A stretch of DNA of 64,000 nt from Scytonema tolypothrichoides VB-61278. GTDB taxonomy: Bacteria; Cyanobacteriota; Cyanobacteriia; Cyanobacteriales; Nostocaceae. The stretch is from positions 836,948-900,947 of the forward strand of contig NZ_JXCA02000016.1 of assembly GCF_000828085.3 (NCBI RefSeq), given 5' to 3'. Shown piece after piece: positions 46,953 through 56,058 of the stretch. The notes under the pieces are model-generated. The model was not told the origin of the DNA. It made no database searches and saw nothing but the letters and a program-made list of their open reading frames with translations. The stretch's first letter is position 1, and each line of letters opens with the position of its first letter. Both the position numbers and the translations under genes were made by a program.

Positions 46953-48497
46953 TCAAGAGAACTTTTTCACCCACGCTAATAATCTTTTGGTGTTTGGTGT
47001 GAATGCAGTCGAGAGATAATAGGCATCTGCAGCCTTCCTAATAGCTTCAGCCTGAGTTGGATAAGGATGAATCACTTGACTCAGTTTATTCAAGCCAATA
47101 TTACCGACAATTGCGGTTGTGATCTGTGAAATCATCTCACCTGCATGGCGGGCAACAATAGTAGCGCCCAAAATTTTATCAGACCCCTTTCGATGGTGAA
47201 TTTTGACAAATCCTTCCTCTTCTCCATCAGCAACTGCGCGATCTACATCAGTAAAAGGAATTTTAATCGTCACTACATCAATACCCATCTGTTGCGCCTC
47301 ATGTTCATACATTCCCACATGGGCAATTTCGGGGTCAGTATAAGTCACCCAAGGCATGATTAAACTACTGAGTTTTTGCCGTCCTAAACCAAAAGGAGAA
47401 AACAGCGCATTTCTAATCACGATCCGGGCTGCAGCATCAGCAGCATGGGTGAACTTCCACCTCATGCAAATATCACCCGCCGCATAAATTCTAGGATTCG
47501 TGGTTTGAAGGTAATCATTCACCTTCACACCCTGGCGTTGGTCGTATTCTACCCCCACGACATCTAAATTCAGACCTTCCACATTTGGGGCGCGTCCCGT
47601 ACCGACTAAAATTTCATCTACTGTGACCACATCTTGCTTACCATTGCAGGTAAAATAAATTGTTTTACCGTCTTGGGTCTTTTCCACATTTTGTATCTGG
47701 CAATTTAGCACCAAGCGAATGCCTTCTTGGACAAAGACTTTTTGAACAATATCGGCGGCGTCAGCATCTTCTTTATTCAAGATATGAGAATTTTTGTGAA
47801 AAAGTATCACCTCACAACCCAGGCGTCGAAAAGCCTGTGCTAATTCGCAACCAATTGGACCACCACCAATCACGACTAAACTTTGTGGTTTTTGAATCAG
47901 AGAAAAAACTGTTTCATTGGTCAGATAACCCGCCTCTTCAAGTCCTGGGATGGAAGGTTGTATGGGTCTGGTTCCCGTTGCAATAACCGCTTTTTTAAAC
48001 CGGAGAGTCTGGTCATCAACTTTTACAGTATCACTGCCAGAAAACTCAGCGTTCCCTAAGAAGACATCAACTCCCATCTTTTGAAACCGTTTTGCTGAGT
48101 CATTATGGCTGATTCGGGATCTGACTCGTCGCATCCGTTCCATGACTTGAGAAAAATCAACATCAACATATTTCGACGTACGAATTCCATATGCTTTGGC
48201 ATTCCACATTTCACCAACCACGCGAGAAGACCGGATCAGGCACTTGGATGGTACGCAACCAAAATTCAAACAATCCCCACCCATAAGGTGCTTTTCAATC
48301 AAGGCAACTTTTAAACCCCCACCCACAAGCGCTGCACCTCCAGCCGCCACTAATCCGGCTGTACCTGCACCAATGACCACTAAGTCATAACAATCAGCAG
48401 GTTGAGGATTGATCCAATCCAGTGGATGTACGTAAGAAACCAATGTCTGGTTATACTCATCTACTGGGCGAATTGTCACTCTTTGGAGTTCTGACAT
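46953..48497 (-). CDS. MerA-like FAD-dependent disulfide oxidoreductase
   Basis: This 514-residue class I pyridine-nucleotide disulfide oxidoreductase has the FAD motif VVIGAGTAGLVAA, the redox-active pair in GGDCLNFGCVPSKCL and the NAD(P) motif VVIGGGPIGCELA. A second FAD motif (IYAAGDI) and the C-terminal catalytic His-Glu (IHPYPTQAEAIRK) follow. It resembles mercuric reductase but lacks the N-terminal heavy-metal domain and the C-terminal Cys pair, so it is probably not a true MerA. Substrate unknown. It starts with a short extra N-terminal stretch before the FAD motif (about 38 residues). Confidence 0.9.
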   Translation of the reverse strand: MSELQRVTIRPVDEYNQTLVSYVHPLDWINPQPADCYDLVVIGAGTAGLVAAGGAALVGGGLKVALIEKHLMGGDCLNFGCVPSKCLIRSSRVVGEMWNAKAYGIRTSKYVDVDFSQVMERMRRVRSRISHNDSAKRFQKMGVDVFLGNAEFSGSDTVKVDDQTLRFKKAVIATGTRPIQPSIPGLEEAGYLTNETVFSLIQKPQSLVVIGGGPIGCELAQAFRRLGCEVILFHKNSHILNKEDADAADIVQKVFVQEGIRLVLNCQIQNVEKTQDGKTIYFTCNGKQDVVTVDEILVGTGRAPNVEGLNLDVVGVEYDQRQGVKVNDYLQTTNPRIYAAGDICMRWKFTHAADAAARIVIRNALFSPFGLGRQKLSSLIMPWVTYTDPEIAHVGMYEHEAQQMGIDVVTIKIPFTDVDRAVADGEEEGFVKIHHRKGSDKILGATIVARHAGEMISQITTAIVGNIGLNKLSQVIHPYPTQAEAIRKAADAYYLSTAFTPNTKRLLAWVKKFS

Positions 48498-48826
48498 TGG
48501 TGTATCTCCTTCAAGAATTGATCATGCAAAAGTCTTATGGGTGTTGCTTTTGCCTGCGAAAAATTTAGACTGCTAACTTCACAAGGATGACAACGTTTGA
48601 AATTGCTTCTCAGTTATAAAATTGACAAGCAGTTACAAAGAATTTCCCGATTAGACAAGGGAGGATGCAATTTTAATACTCTGATTCCAATTTAAGAATA
48701 CCTTTTAAAGGCACTATCTCCAATCACCACATCAAACTAAAATATGACATGATCAGCACCAAATTCAATCAAGCTCTATCGAAGCTAATATCTGAATTAA
48801 AGATGTATTTTGTAAGGTATCTATTA

Positions 48827-49345
48827 ATGAAGCGAAAAGATAAAGCTCGGTTACAGTCTATTGTCAGTGTCCTGCTCCTCTTTTTGTTGACTCTTTGCGG
48901 GTTGTTCTTGAATCCCACTGCTGTTTTAGCTCAGGATCATACTGTTAACTACACGTTTGCTGACTTACAACATCAAGATTTTTCCAATAAAGATTTACAT
49001 GGAACGTCCTTTGCAGGCGGAAATATGCAGGCGGCAAATTTCCGAGGGGCAAATCTCACTGGAACTATTCTCACCAAGGGATCGTTTCTGAAGGCAGACT
49101 TAAGCGGAGCCAATCTTGCAGAAACATTTGCTGATCGCGTCATCTTTAGTGAAGCTAATTTAACCAACGCCATCTTAACTGATGCCATTTTCAGCAGCAG
49201 TCACTTCTTTGAAGCGGTGATTACTGGAGCTGATTTCTCTGGTTCTATTGTTGATCCCTACGAAGTAAAGTTGATGTGCAAACGTGCTGATGGAGTCAAT
49301 CCCGTCACAGGTGTGTCAACCCGTGACAGCTTGGGATGTCGCTGA
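48827..49345 (+). CDS. Exported pentapeptide-repeat protein
   Basis: After a signal sequence ([10 protein letters not shown], hydrophobic stretch, NPTAVLAQD) come about ten pentapeptide units of A(D/N)LXX type ([32 protein letters not shown]). A Cys-containing C-terminal cap [17 protein letters not shown] follows. This is the layout of lumenal pentapeptide proteins of cyanobacteria and plastids (Rfr32/TL15 type), which form right-handed quadrilateral beta-helices of unknown role. I start at the ATG at 48827, with AAGG upstream; the frame is open from 48749. Confidence 0.85.
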   Translation: MKRKDKARLQSIVSVLLLFLLTLCGLFLNPTAVLAQDHTVNYTFADLQHQDFSNKDLHGTSFAGGNMQAANFRGANLTGTILTKGSFLKADLSGANLAETFADRVIFSEANLTNAILTDAIFSSSHFFEAVITGADFSGSIVDPYEVKLMCKRADGVNPVTGVSTRDSLGCR

Positions 49346-49349
49346 ATGA

Positions 49350-49432
49350 TCAGTTATCAGTTATCAGTTATCAGGTTTCACTGCTCACTGCGGCTGGTAC
49401 TGCTCACTGTTTACTGTTCACTTTTCACTGAT
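49350..49432. repeat. Tandem repeats (TTATCAG, TGCTCAC, TGTTCAC)
   Basis: Three TTATCAG units plus TGCTCACTG and TGTTCACTT words fill the whole gap between the pentapeptide gene and mtnC. The mtnC frame remains open through it, which creates a false N-terminal extension. Confidence 0.85.
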
Positions 49433-49438
49433 TTCGTC

Positions 49439-50161
49439 ATGACTGCACGCTATTCTGATACCGCAGAAGTTATCCTCTTGGATATTGAGGGCACCACAAC
49501 CCCGGTTGACTACGTCTTCGGGGTGTTATTTCCATTTGCCCGTGACTATGTAGCTGATTTTCTCACAACTCATCAGCAGGATGCACAAGTGCAGGCTGAT
49601 TTGCAATGGTTAAGGCAAGAATACGAAACTGATTTGACACAGGGGTTGTCAGTACCTGATTGGCAGGAGGTGACAGGGGCTGTTCCTTATATCCACCATT
49701 TGATTGCTATTGACCGCAAATCGACAGGGTTAAAATCGTTGCAGGGTAAGATTTGGAATCAGGGGTATCGAGATGGTACGTTGCGATCGCAAATGTTTGC
49801 AGACGTAAAACCCGCATTTGAACGCTGGACAACTACTGGCAAACAACTGTTTATCTTCTCATCTGGTAGTGTTCAGGCGCAACAACTCCTGTTTCGCTAC
49901 AGTGAAATGGGAGACTTGACTGGTTTTATCAGTGGTTACTTTGACACCCAAACTGGTTCCAAAAGGGAAGCTGAGAGTTATTGTAAAATAGCCAATGCGA
50001 TCGGAGTCGCACCAGAAAAGATTCTCTTTATCTCAGACGTCACTGCTGAACTAAAAGCTGCTCAAGTTGCTGGAATGCAAACACTCTTTTCCATACGACT
50101 GGGAAATCATTCGTCAGATTCGGAAGGATTTGCAGCAATTCAGAATTTTGATGACGTTTGA
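49439..50161 (+). CDS. mtnC: Acireductone synthase (enolase-phosphatase E1)
   Basis: This 240-residue HAD-superfamily enzyme of the methionine salvage pathway enolises and dephosphorylates 2,3-diketo-5-methylthiopentyl-1-phosphate. The HAD nucleophile region is VILLDIEGTTTPVDYV. Motif II is in FIFSSGSVQAQQLL, the Lys in GSKREAESY, and motif III in ILFISDVTAELKAA. The start is the ATG at 49439 (MTARYSDTAEV); the frame is open from 49346 through a tandem repeat. No other mtn genes are in the window. Confidence 0.95.
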   Translation: MTARYSDTAEVILLDIEGTTTPVDYVFGVLFPFARDYVADFLTTHQQDAQVQADLQWLRQEYETDLTQGLSVPDWQEVTGAVPYIHHLIAIDRKSTGLKSLQGKIWNQGYRDGTLRSQMFADVKPAFERWTTTGKQLFIFSSGSVQAQQLLFRYSEMGDLTGFISGYFDTQTGSKREAESYCKIANAIGVAPEKILFISDVTAELKAAQVAGMQTLFSIRLGNHSSDSEGFAAIQNFDDV

Positions 50162-50167
50162 TGTCTT

Positions 50168-50344
50168 TTATTCTTGTTCTGATTTACCCTTGTCTTCCTT
50201 CCACCGTCCTGCTTTCTTCACAGCGTCAGTCAACAGATACTCAATCTGTGCATTGACGCTTCTGAGTTCATCTGCCGACCATTTCTCCACAATCTCGTAA
50301 AGTTTTTCATCCAGACGCAACAAAAATCGTTTTTTTTGTCCCAT
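50168..50344 (-). CDS. Arc-like ribbon-helix-helix protein paired with SPFH gene
   Basis: This 58-residue ORF reads [20 protein letters not shown], then [20 protein letters not shown]. That is the Arc-type ribbon-helix-helix pattern (strand FLLRL, two helices, with the typical [12 protein letters not shown]). The start is three bases after the stop of the upstream SPFH gene, so the two are probably translated as one operon. Short proteins with this pattern next to SPFH/prohibitin-like genes recur in bacteria as I recall. It might regulate the operon. It was too short for usual ORF cut-offs. Confidence 0.8.
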   Translation of the reverse strand: MGQKKRFLLRLDEKLYEIVEKWSADELRSVNAQIEYLLTDAVKKAGRWKEDKGKSEQE

Positions 50345-50347
50345 TTC

Positions 50348-51301
50348 CTAATTATAAAGGGTTCCAGCATTAATAACGGGTTGGGCGGTTTGCTCAGAGG
50401 TTAGGACAACCAACAGGTTATTAATCATAGAAGCTTTGCGCTCGTCATCCAAATCAAGCATTTGTTCTTGACTGAGACGATTCAACGCTTCATTTACCAT
50501 CCCCACTGCACCCTCGACAATCTGCCGTCGCGCATCAATTAAGGCTTTTGCTTGCTGTCGTCGCAGCATCATTTGAGCGATTTCTGGTGCATAGGCAAGA
50601 TGCGAGAGTCGTGCTTCAATCACTTCTACACCCGTTACTTCCAAACGGGCTTGGAGTTCTCTTTGCAGGGCGTGAGCGATTTCATCGGGAATTCCCCGCA
50701 GCGAAGGAGTTTGTGTTTCATCTGGACTGTCGTAAGGATATCGAATGGCTAAAGATCTAATGGCGGTTTCACTTTGAATAGCAACAAATTCTTCATAATC
50801 ATCGACTGCAAACTTTGACTTAGCTGAATCAAAAACCTGCCAAACGACAACCGCCGCAATTTCGATCGGACTTCCTTCAGCATCATTGACTTTGATGATT
50901 TTGCTGTTGAAGTTACGAACCCGCAGCGAAATTTTTTGCTTGCTAGCAAAGGGATTTGTCCACCAAAAGCCCGATTCGCGCACAGTTCCCATGTATTTCC
51001 CAAACAGCACCAACACCACCCCTTGATTAGGCTCAACGCTAAAAAATCCTGATAGCGATGGGATGATAATAACGAGGAGTGTAGCAGCCAACCAAGCAAT
51101 AAACTCTGCAACGGTATCGTCAGCACCGATAAAATCAGTAACTTTCAAACCTCTTGCCAGTAAAGCTTCTAATCCCTGCACGCTAGACCAAAGATACCAC
51201 CCTCCTAGGAGTGTGAGCGCGACTACTGCAGCCAAGATGATGAAGCCGTTGAGCTTGAACGCTGGAAATTCTTTGATTTTTTGTTCCATAGTTTTTATCA
51301 A
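50348..51301 (-). CDS. SPFH (stomatin/prohibitin/flotillin) domain membrane protein
   Basis: This 317-residue protein has two N-terminal membrane helices ([19 protein letters not shown] and [16 protein letters not shown]). An SPFH domain follows ([20 protein letters not shown], then [11 protein letters not shown]), then an Ala/Glu/Arg-rich coiled coil ([20 protein letters not shown]) typical of the family. SPFH proteins form large ring cages in membranes and organise or protect membrane proteins. The start is M1 or M5 (MEQKIKEF). It is encoded upstream of an Arc-like protein with a three-base gap. Confidence 0.88.
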   Translation of the reverse strand: MIKTMEQKIKEFPAFKLNGFIILAAVVALTLLGGWYLWSSVQGLEALLARGLKVTDFIGADDTVAEFIAWLAATLLVIIIPSLSGFFSVEPNQGVVLVLFGKYMGTVRESGFWWTNPFASKQKISLRVRNFNSKIIKVNDAEGSPIEIAAVVVWQVFDSAKSKFAVDDYEEFVAIQSETAIRSLAIRYPYDSPDETQTPSLRGIPDEIAHALQRELQARLEVTGVEVIEARLSHLAYAPEIAQMMLRRQQAKALIDARRQIVEGAVGMVNEALNRLSQEQMLDLDDERKASMINNLLVVLTSEQTAQPVINAGTLYN

Positions 51302-51475
51302 CTAGAGTGATATCATGATGATACTACTAAAATATCAAACTTGCCAAAGTGCTGAGGTTCTTAGCTTCTGGCGTTCTCCCAGCCCAGGTATCTGTCCGTC
51401 CCACCCCGCGCGTGCAGTAGGCTTTCTGCTGCGATACTGTAAGCTGTTTATTTATGACATTTGTAACAAACTACT

Positions 51476-52711
51476 ATGGCAACAATTAACGACAACTACC
51501 TCAAACTCAAAGCAGGTTACCTATTCCCGGAAATAGCACGACGAGTCAATGCTTTTGCACAAGCGAATCCGGATGCTAAAATTATCAAGTTAGGTATTGG
51601 CGATGTTACAGAACCACTGCCGGAAGCTTGCCGAACAGCGATGATTAAGGCGGTTGAAGAAATGGGCGATCGCGCTTCCTTCAAAGGTTATGGTCCAGAA
51701 CAAGGCTATACTTGGTTACTAGAAAAAATAGCTGCCCAAGACTTTCAAGCGCGGGGATGTGAAATTGATGCATTGGAAATCTTCGTTTCCGACGGTTCCA
51801 AATGCGACACGGGCAACATTCTCGACATCTTTGGTAACGACAACATCATCGCCGTAACTGATCCCGTTTATCCTGTGTATGTGGATACCAATGTCATGGC
51901 GGGACATACTGGACCAGCAAACGATAAAGGCGAGTTTGAGGGCTTAGTTTATCTGCCAATTACTGCTGAAAACAACTTCACTGCTGAAATTCCTTCTCAA
52001 AAAGTCGATTTAATTTACCTGTGTTTCCCTAATAACCCCACAGGAGCAGTTGCTACGAAAGAACACTTAAAAGCATGGGTGGACTATGCGAGAGCAAATG
52101 GCTCCATCATTTTCTTCGACGCAGCTTACGAAGCCTACATCACCGATGCGGAACTTCCTCACTCCATCTACGAAATTGAAGGAGCAAGGGAATGTGCGAT
52201 TGAGTTTCGTTCTTTCTCCAAAAATGCAGGCTTTACTGGTACCCGCTGTGCGTTCACCGTTGTCCCGAAAAACCTGACAGCAAAAGCAGCCGATGGTTCC
52301 GATGTGGAACTGTGGAAGCTGTGGAACCGGCGCCAGTCTACCAAGTTCAATGGCGTGTCTTACATCGTGCAACGTGGAGCTGAGGCAGTTTACTCCCAGG
52401 AAGGACAAGCGCAAATAAAGGAACTGATTAGCTTCTATTTGGAGAATGCCAAAATTATTCGCGAGAAACTCACAGCCGCAGGATTAGCAGTTTATGGTGG
52501 TGTGAATGCACCGTACGTTTGGGTACAAACTCCAAATGGTTTGTCCAGTTGGGATTTCTTCGATAAGTTGCTGCACACTTGCAATGTTGTAGGTACACCT
52601 GGTTCTGGGTTTGGTGCAGCGGGTGAAGGTTACTTCCGCATTTCCGCTTTCAATAGTCGGGAGAATGTAGAGGAAGCGATGAAGCGGATTACAGACAGAT
52701 TCACGTCTTAG
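51476..52711 (+). CDS. dapL: LL-diaminopimelate aminotransferase
   Basis: This 411-residue PLP enzyme converts tetrahydrodipicolinate directly to LL-diaminopimelate, the lysine and peptidoglycan route of cyanobacteria and plants. DapL marks include [61 protein letters not shown] and the PLP-lysine motif [15 protein letters not shown]. The start [20 protein letters not shown] is canonical. No lysine riboswitch is evident in the 175 bases upstream. It marks the left edge of the accessory region. Confidence 0.97.
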   Translation: MATINDNYLKLKAGYLFPEIARRVNAFAQANPDAKIIKLGIGDVTEPLPEACRTAMIKAVEEMGDRASFKGYGPEQGYTWLLEKIAAQDFQARGCEIDALEIFVSDGSKCDTGNILDIFGNDNIIAVTDPVYPVYVDTNVMAGHTGPANDKGEFEGLVYLPITAENNFTAEIPSQKVDLIYLCFPNNPTGAVATKEHLKAWVDYARANGSIIFFDAAYEAYITDAELPHSIYEIEGARECAIEFRSFSKNAGFTGTRCAFTVVPKNLTAKAADGSDVELWKLWNRRQSTKFNGVSYIVQRGAEAVYSQEGQAQIKELISFYLENAKIIREKLTAAGLAVYGGVNAPYVWVQTPNGLSSWDFFDKLLHTCNVVGTPGSGFGAAGEGYFRISAFNSRENVEEAMKRITDRFTS

Positions 52712-52754
52712 TGTAAAATTCCCTACAATCGTACGTTGTTTCTAAAAACTGCTC

Positions 52755-53209
52755 ATGATTGTAGGGTATGCCCGTGTTAGCACCAACGCCCAAGCCGATG
52801 GGGAAGCTTTAGACCAGCAGATAGCTAGACTCAAGGCTGCTGGTGCAGAAGATATTTTTGTTGATGTCGAGTCGGGACGTAGTGTTAAGCGAAGCTCTGC
52901 CGTTAGCGGGGCGTGTCCGCAGGACATAGGCAATCGCCGTCCCCAGTTTAAAAAGTTGTTGGCGTTAGTTGAGACGGGTAAAGTCAAAGAGTTGATCATT
53001 GCCCGTATCGACCGCCTGGGGCGCAGCGTTATTTCCTTGCACAAAGCCATCAAACTAATTGAAGAGAACGGTGTCGAGTTACGGGTGCTAGATGCATCTG
53101 TAGATCCTAACTCGCCTTTTGGGTGGTTTAGCATCTCTAAACTTACGTATTTACCGATAATTTTGTGCATAATACTGTTACAATTTACCCTTAGACTAAA
53201 CATTTGTTA
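52755..53209 (+). pseudogene. Truncated serine recombinase (XisF/resolvase-like)
   Basis: The N-terminal resolvase catalytic domain is clear: MIVGYARVSTNAQADGEALD with the nucleophile Ser10, IIARIDRLGRS with the catalytic Arg pair, and GVELRVLDASVDPNSPFGWF. After GWF (about 53130) the text changes to a hydrophobic, unrelated tail (LPIILCIILLQFTLRLNIC), so the C-terminal DNA-binding domain is lost. A Ser/Gly-rich block (RSSAVSGACPQDIG, about 52880-52930) is encoded by an intergenic-type repeat inserted in frame. A fragment of the same gene type recurs at 55922-55953. Probably inactive. Confidence 0.75.
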
Positions 53210-53294
53210 AACATCTTTGGGAATGTTGAGGCTATTATTTGCTTTATATGGAGATTTAATTTAAATAAAAGTTAAAACTGAGTAGGAGGACGTT

Positions 53295-53870
53295 ATGACT
53301 GAGCTTAATACAGAGGAACTAATTTATCTGCTTTATGCTGATGCTTACTCAGAAGCAGGTACAGTAACAAAAAGCACTGTAAAATCATACCTACCGAACG
53401 AGTGGAAGGGAAAAGCAGAGAAAATCTATGATGCTTTACAGAGCCAGGAACTGATCAAGCCGACTAGTAAAGGGCGTTTTTCTGTGACGGAGCAAGGCGG
53501 AACAGTCCTAGTCACGAATCTGGCAACTACTGCTTACAAGTTTGATTCCATTAAAGGTCCTAAAGTATTGAATACTTTACTCAACTGTATTAGGAAGGCT
53601 GCTGAGGCTTATCCTCAAGTCACGTTCTCTAAAGATATGACTTTTGATGAATTTCAAGATAAATTCAAAACGCTCTACTTTGAGGAGAGAAAACAACAGG
53701 CATTACAAGGTGTTGTTGTAATCCGCAAACGAGAGATATCTAAGCACTTTATGGATCAAAATTCTATCCTTCAGCATCAGTTTGAGAAATATTTTGAGAT
53801 GCTGAAAACAAAAGGAGAGATATCTATGACTGAGGGTAGAGAAGATGAACTAATCGAATGGGTGGAGTAG
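53295..53870 (+). CDS. Winged-helix-like protein, first gene of a two-gene system
   Basis: This 191-residue soluble protein has a strong ribosome-binding site (AGGAGGA, 53284-53290). Residues about 5-67 have a winged-helix pattern (LNTEELIYLLYADAYSEAG, STVKSYLPNEW, IYDALQSQELIKPTSKGRFS then VTEQG), as in DNA-binding or protein-interaction adaptors. The C-terminal half (VLNTLLNCIRKAAEAYPQV, MTFDEFQDKFKTLYFEERKQ) is helical. I know no named family. It ends three bases before the ATPase-nuclease start, so they form one operon. It may recruit or regulate that enzyme. Confidence 0.75.
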   Translation: MTELNTEELIYLLYADAYSEAGTVTKSTVKSYLPNEWKGKAEKIYDALQSQELIKPTSKGRFSVTEQGGTVLVTNLATTAYKFDSIKGPKVLNTLLNCIRKAAEAYPQVTFSKDMTFDEFQDKFKTLYFEERKQQALQGVVVIRKREISKHFMDQNSILQHQFEKYFEMLKTKGEISMTEGREDELIEWVE

Positions 53871-53873
53871 ATT

Positions 53874-55718
53874 ATGGCTGAGGATGCAGGTAAAAAAGAT
53901 GATATCAGAGAATTTCTTGAACGTGTCAATCGTGGTGTGAGATTTATTGAAGATATTTGGATTGAACGCGATGTTAAACAGCGAGGTTCAGAAGGAAAAT
54001 TCAATGAAGCGAGGAGCCTTTCGGGGAGACCTATATCTAATATCACCGAGCTCCTCACTGATGACTTAAGGCATAGTTTTGATGATGGCTCCTTTACTTT
54101 TAGGTTTGTTGCTGCTGTCCCTGGTAGTGGTAAGACAACGCTGCTTGATTATCTACGTGAATTGATAGAGGTTGAACCTAGATACAGAAGATGTGCAATA
54201 GTAGTTCAGTTTCCGTTCAATGAATTGCTTTCAGAATCTGGAAATGAAAGTTTTGGCGTTAAATTTTATGCTTACACCTTGACTCAAACTTTCTGGGAAT
54301 TGATGAGAGATGATAATACAAGCTTATCCACTGATATTAAGGGAATAGCTGAAAAATTCCTCAGTAAGATTATTGGCAAAGAAAAAGTTGCTCACTTGAA
54401 ATTAACAACTGATTTTGAAATGGGTTTCATTGAGCAATTAAATGAATATATTTGCGAAAAAAAGACTAATTTCAAGAAGCTTTTTTTCAGTAGCATAAAA
54501 CATTTTTTACAGGCTGATTCTCAAGTAACCTTTGTTTACTTAATGGATGAGCTAGATGCATTACAGTCGCATCAGGATTATTTACAGGATGCTAGATCTA
54601 TCGTTAGAGACCTAATCAATGAAGCACTTGGTGGCGGAAAAATTCGTCTCATGATCTACATGGTTGGCGTGTCAGATGATGTAGAAACTTTTATCAAAGC
54701 AGATCATGCCCTGTACAGTCGTGTTTTCGATTCCGTTATAAATCTCGTTGCTTACCGTCGAGAGGAATGTGAAAAAATCAGATCAAAAATAGAAGAACGG
54801 ATTGAAGGTGCCTACAGTGGTTGCAAAGATTTTGATAAGGCTTGGCAAGAAATTAGGAATATAGAGCTTGAACCTGCACATGACTATAGTAGTTTAAGAG
54901 AATTCTGTAAAAAATTGTCAGGAAAAGTAATTGAGATACATGAAAGGTACTTCCACTTTTTCGATAAGTCTTTCAACAAATTTGAAGGAAAGGCACGTCA
55001 ATTAGTTGAAATACAAGCTAGAAAGAAATGGAGTGGATATCTTGGTGATTCCTTGACAGAGGAAACGAGTACGGAACAGCGTTTTGGGCATCTAGGTCAT
55101 ACAAAGTGGAAAAAATATAAAGGTAAAAATGGTTTTGTACTTTTAGTAGCGACAAGTACGACAATTATTAAAAATCATGCTGTAGATTGCTATGCAGAAT
55201 TATGGCATAACGGTCATGAAGTGGCGAAAGCATATGGAGAAGCTAAAAATTATTCTTTAACTAAAGAGCATATAGATACATTCCAACAGTGGTTAACTGA
55301 CTTTAAGTATGAGTCTATTTCTACAGATGGAAATCCACCTGATCTTGCATTTATAGTTTCGCCTTCTTGCACAGCTTTACAGCAAAGAAAATTAAAGATA
55401 AAGAGTATTGAATTTATTGAAGTAGAAAAAATTATTGAGCCGAACCCTCGTGAAATAGAAGTTCGTGAAATAAAAGGAAATGACTCAGTTGGGGAAGTAT
55501 CGGTTGTCCAACATGTGGTTAGCATAAATAAAGCCGATAAAAACTTGCTTAGCAACGCACTCAAGGGTACAGCAATTCGTAAACCAACCGTTGACAAGCT
55601 GATAAACAACAGACCTTATAATGATCTTGAAGATTTAGCTACCAAAATGAAGTTTACCAAGTCTGTCCAAGATAAACTTCAGGCTAAACTCAATAGTGGT
55701 GAAATTTGCTTTGATTAA
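53874..55718 (+). CDS. P-loop ATPase fused to a PD-(D/E)xK nuclease with C-terminal HhH
   Basis: A 614-residue protein. An AAA/ORC-like ATPase occupies about residues 75-330: Walker A AAVPGSGKTT (Lys87), Walker B VYLMDELDAL (Asp225, Glu226), a sensor-like LMIYMVGVSDD and an Arg-containing SRVFDSVINLVAYRREE. Residues about 405-500 resemble a restriction-endonuclease fold: NHAVDCYAEL (Asp438), then KAYGEAKNYS (Glu456-x-Lys458). The last 65 residues form a ComEA-like helix-hairpin-helix (SINKADKNLLSNALKG, RPYNDLEDLATKMKFTKSVQ). ATP-driven DNA cleavage is inferred. The nuclease call rests on motif and spacing alone. The pair is more AT-rich than its surroundings. Confidence 0.75.
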   Translation: MAEDAGKKDDIREFLERVNRGVRFIEDIWIERDVKQRGSEGKFNEARSLSGRPISNITELLTDDLRHSFDDGSFTFRFVAAVPGSGKTTLLDYLRELIEVEPRYRRCAIVVQFPFNELLSESGNESFGVKFYAYTLTQTFWELMRDDNTSLSTDIKGIAEKFLSKIIGKEKVAHLKLTTDFEMGFIEQLNEYICEKKTNFKKLFFSSIKHFLQADSQVTFVYLMDELDALQSHQDYLQDARSIVRDLINEALGGGKIRLMIYMVGVSDDVETFIKADHALYSRVFDSVINLVAYRREECEKIRSKIEERIEGAYSGCKDFDKAWQEIRNIELEPAHDYSSLREFCKKLSGKVIEIHERYFHFFDKSFNKFEGKARQLVEIQARKKWSGYLGDSLTEETSTEQRFGHLGHTKWKKYKGKNGFVLLVATSTTIIKNHAVDCYAELWHNGHEVAKAYGEAKNYSLTKEHIDTFQQWLTDFKYESISTDGNPPDLAFIVSPSCTALQQRKLKIKSIEFIEVEKIIEPNPREIEVREIKGNDSVGEVSVVQHVVSINKADKNLLSNALKGTAIRKPTVDKLINNRPYNDLEDLATKMKFTKSVQDKLQAKLNSGEICFD

Positions 55719-55921
55719 AAGGTAATCTCTTTAAGGTTTAAGGTGCCTAAAGTGAGCGATACTCATTGGAATTTTTTTTGCTTGAGCGTAGTTTAGTATG
55801 ATCGTCCAATCTTAACAGGCTAGATTGAACCTTTGTGAAACCTAGCATTTTTGTTACGTTATGTCTGTCCGTTCGCTCATTTTTTTTATAGATGCTCGAT
55901 TTTAAGCAATGCTATGTTTGG

Positions 55922-55953
55922 ATCGCCGTGCCCAGTTTAAAAAGTTGTTGGCG
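55922..55953. repeat. Fragment of a second recombinase copy (direct repeat)
   Basis: This 32-base sequence matches 52933-52964 inside the truncated recombinase at 31 of 32 positions and in the same orientation. It encodes RRAQFKKLLAL of a resolvase, with the rest of that copy missing. The two copies bracket the two-gene system at about 3 kb distance. The surrounding gap (55719-56058) has no other recognisable feature. Confidence 0.8.
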
Positions 55954-56058
55954 CTACATTAATCCTCTGCAAACATAAAAGTTCACCCTTGAGGTAGAAA
56001 AGAACAACAAATAATCTAATGTATAGTTCTGAGTGCATCTGTCTAGATTGCTTTGCCA

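Noticed and set aside
51302-51475. Lysine riboswitch upstream of dapL
   Set aside because: The leader is too short and lacks the conserved lysine-riboswitch core.
52742-53203. 153-codon minus frame opposite the recombinase
   Set aside because: Serine/threonine-rich antisense shadow of the resolvase domain.
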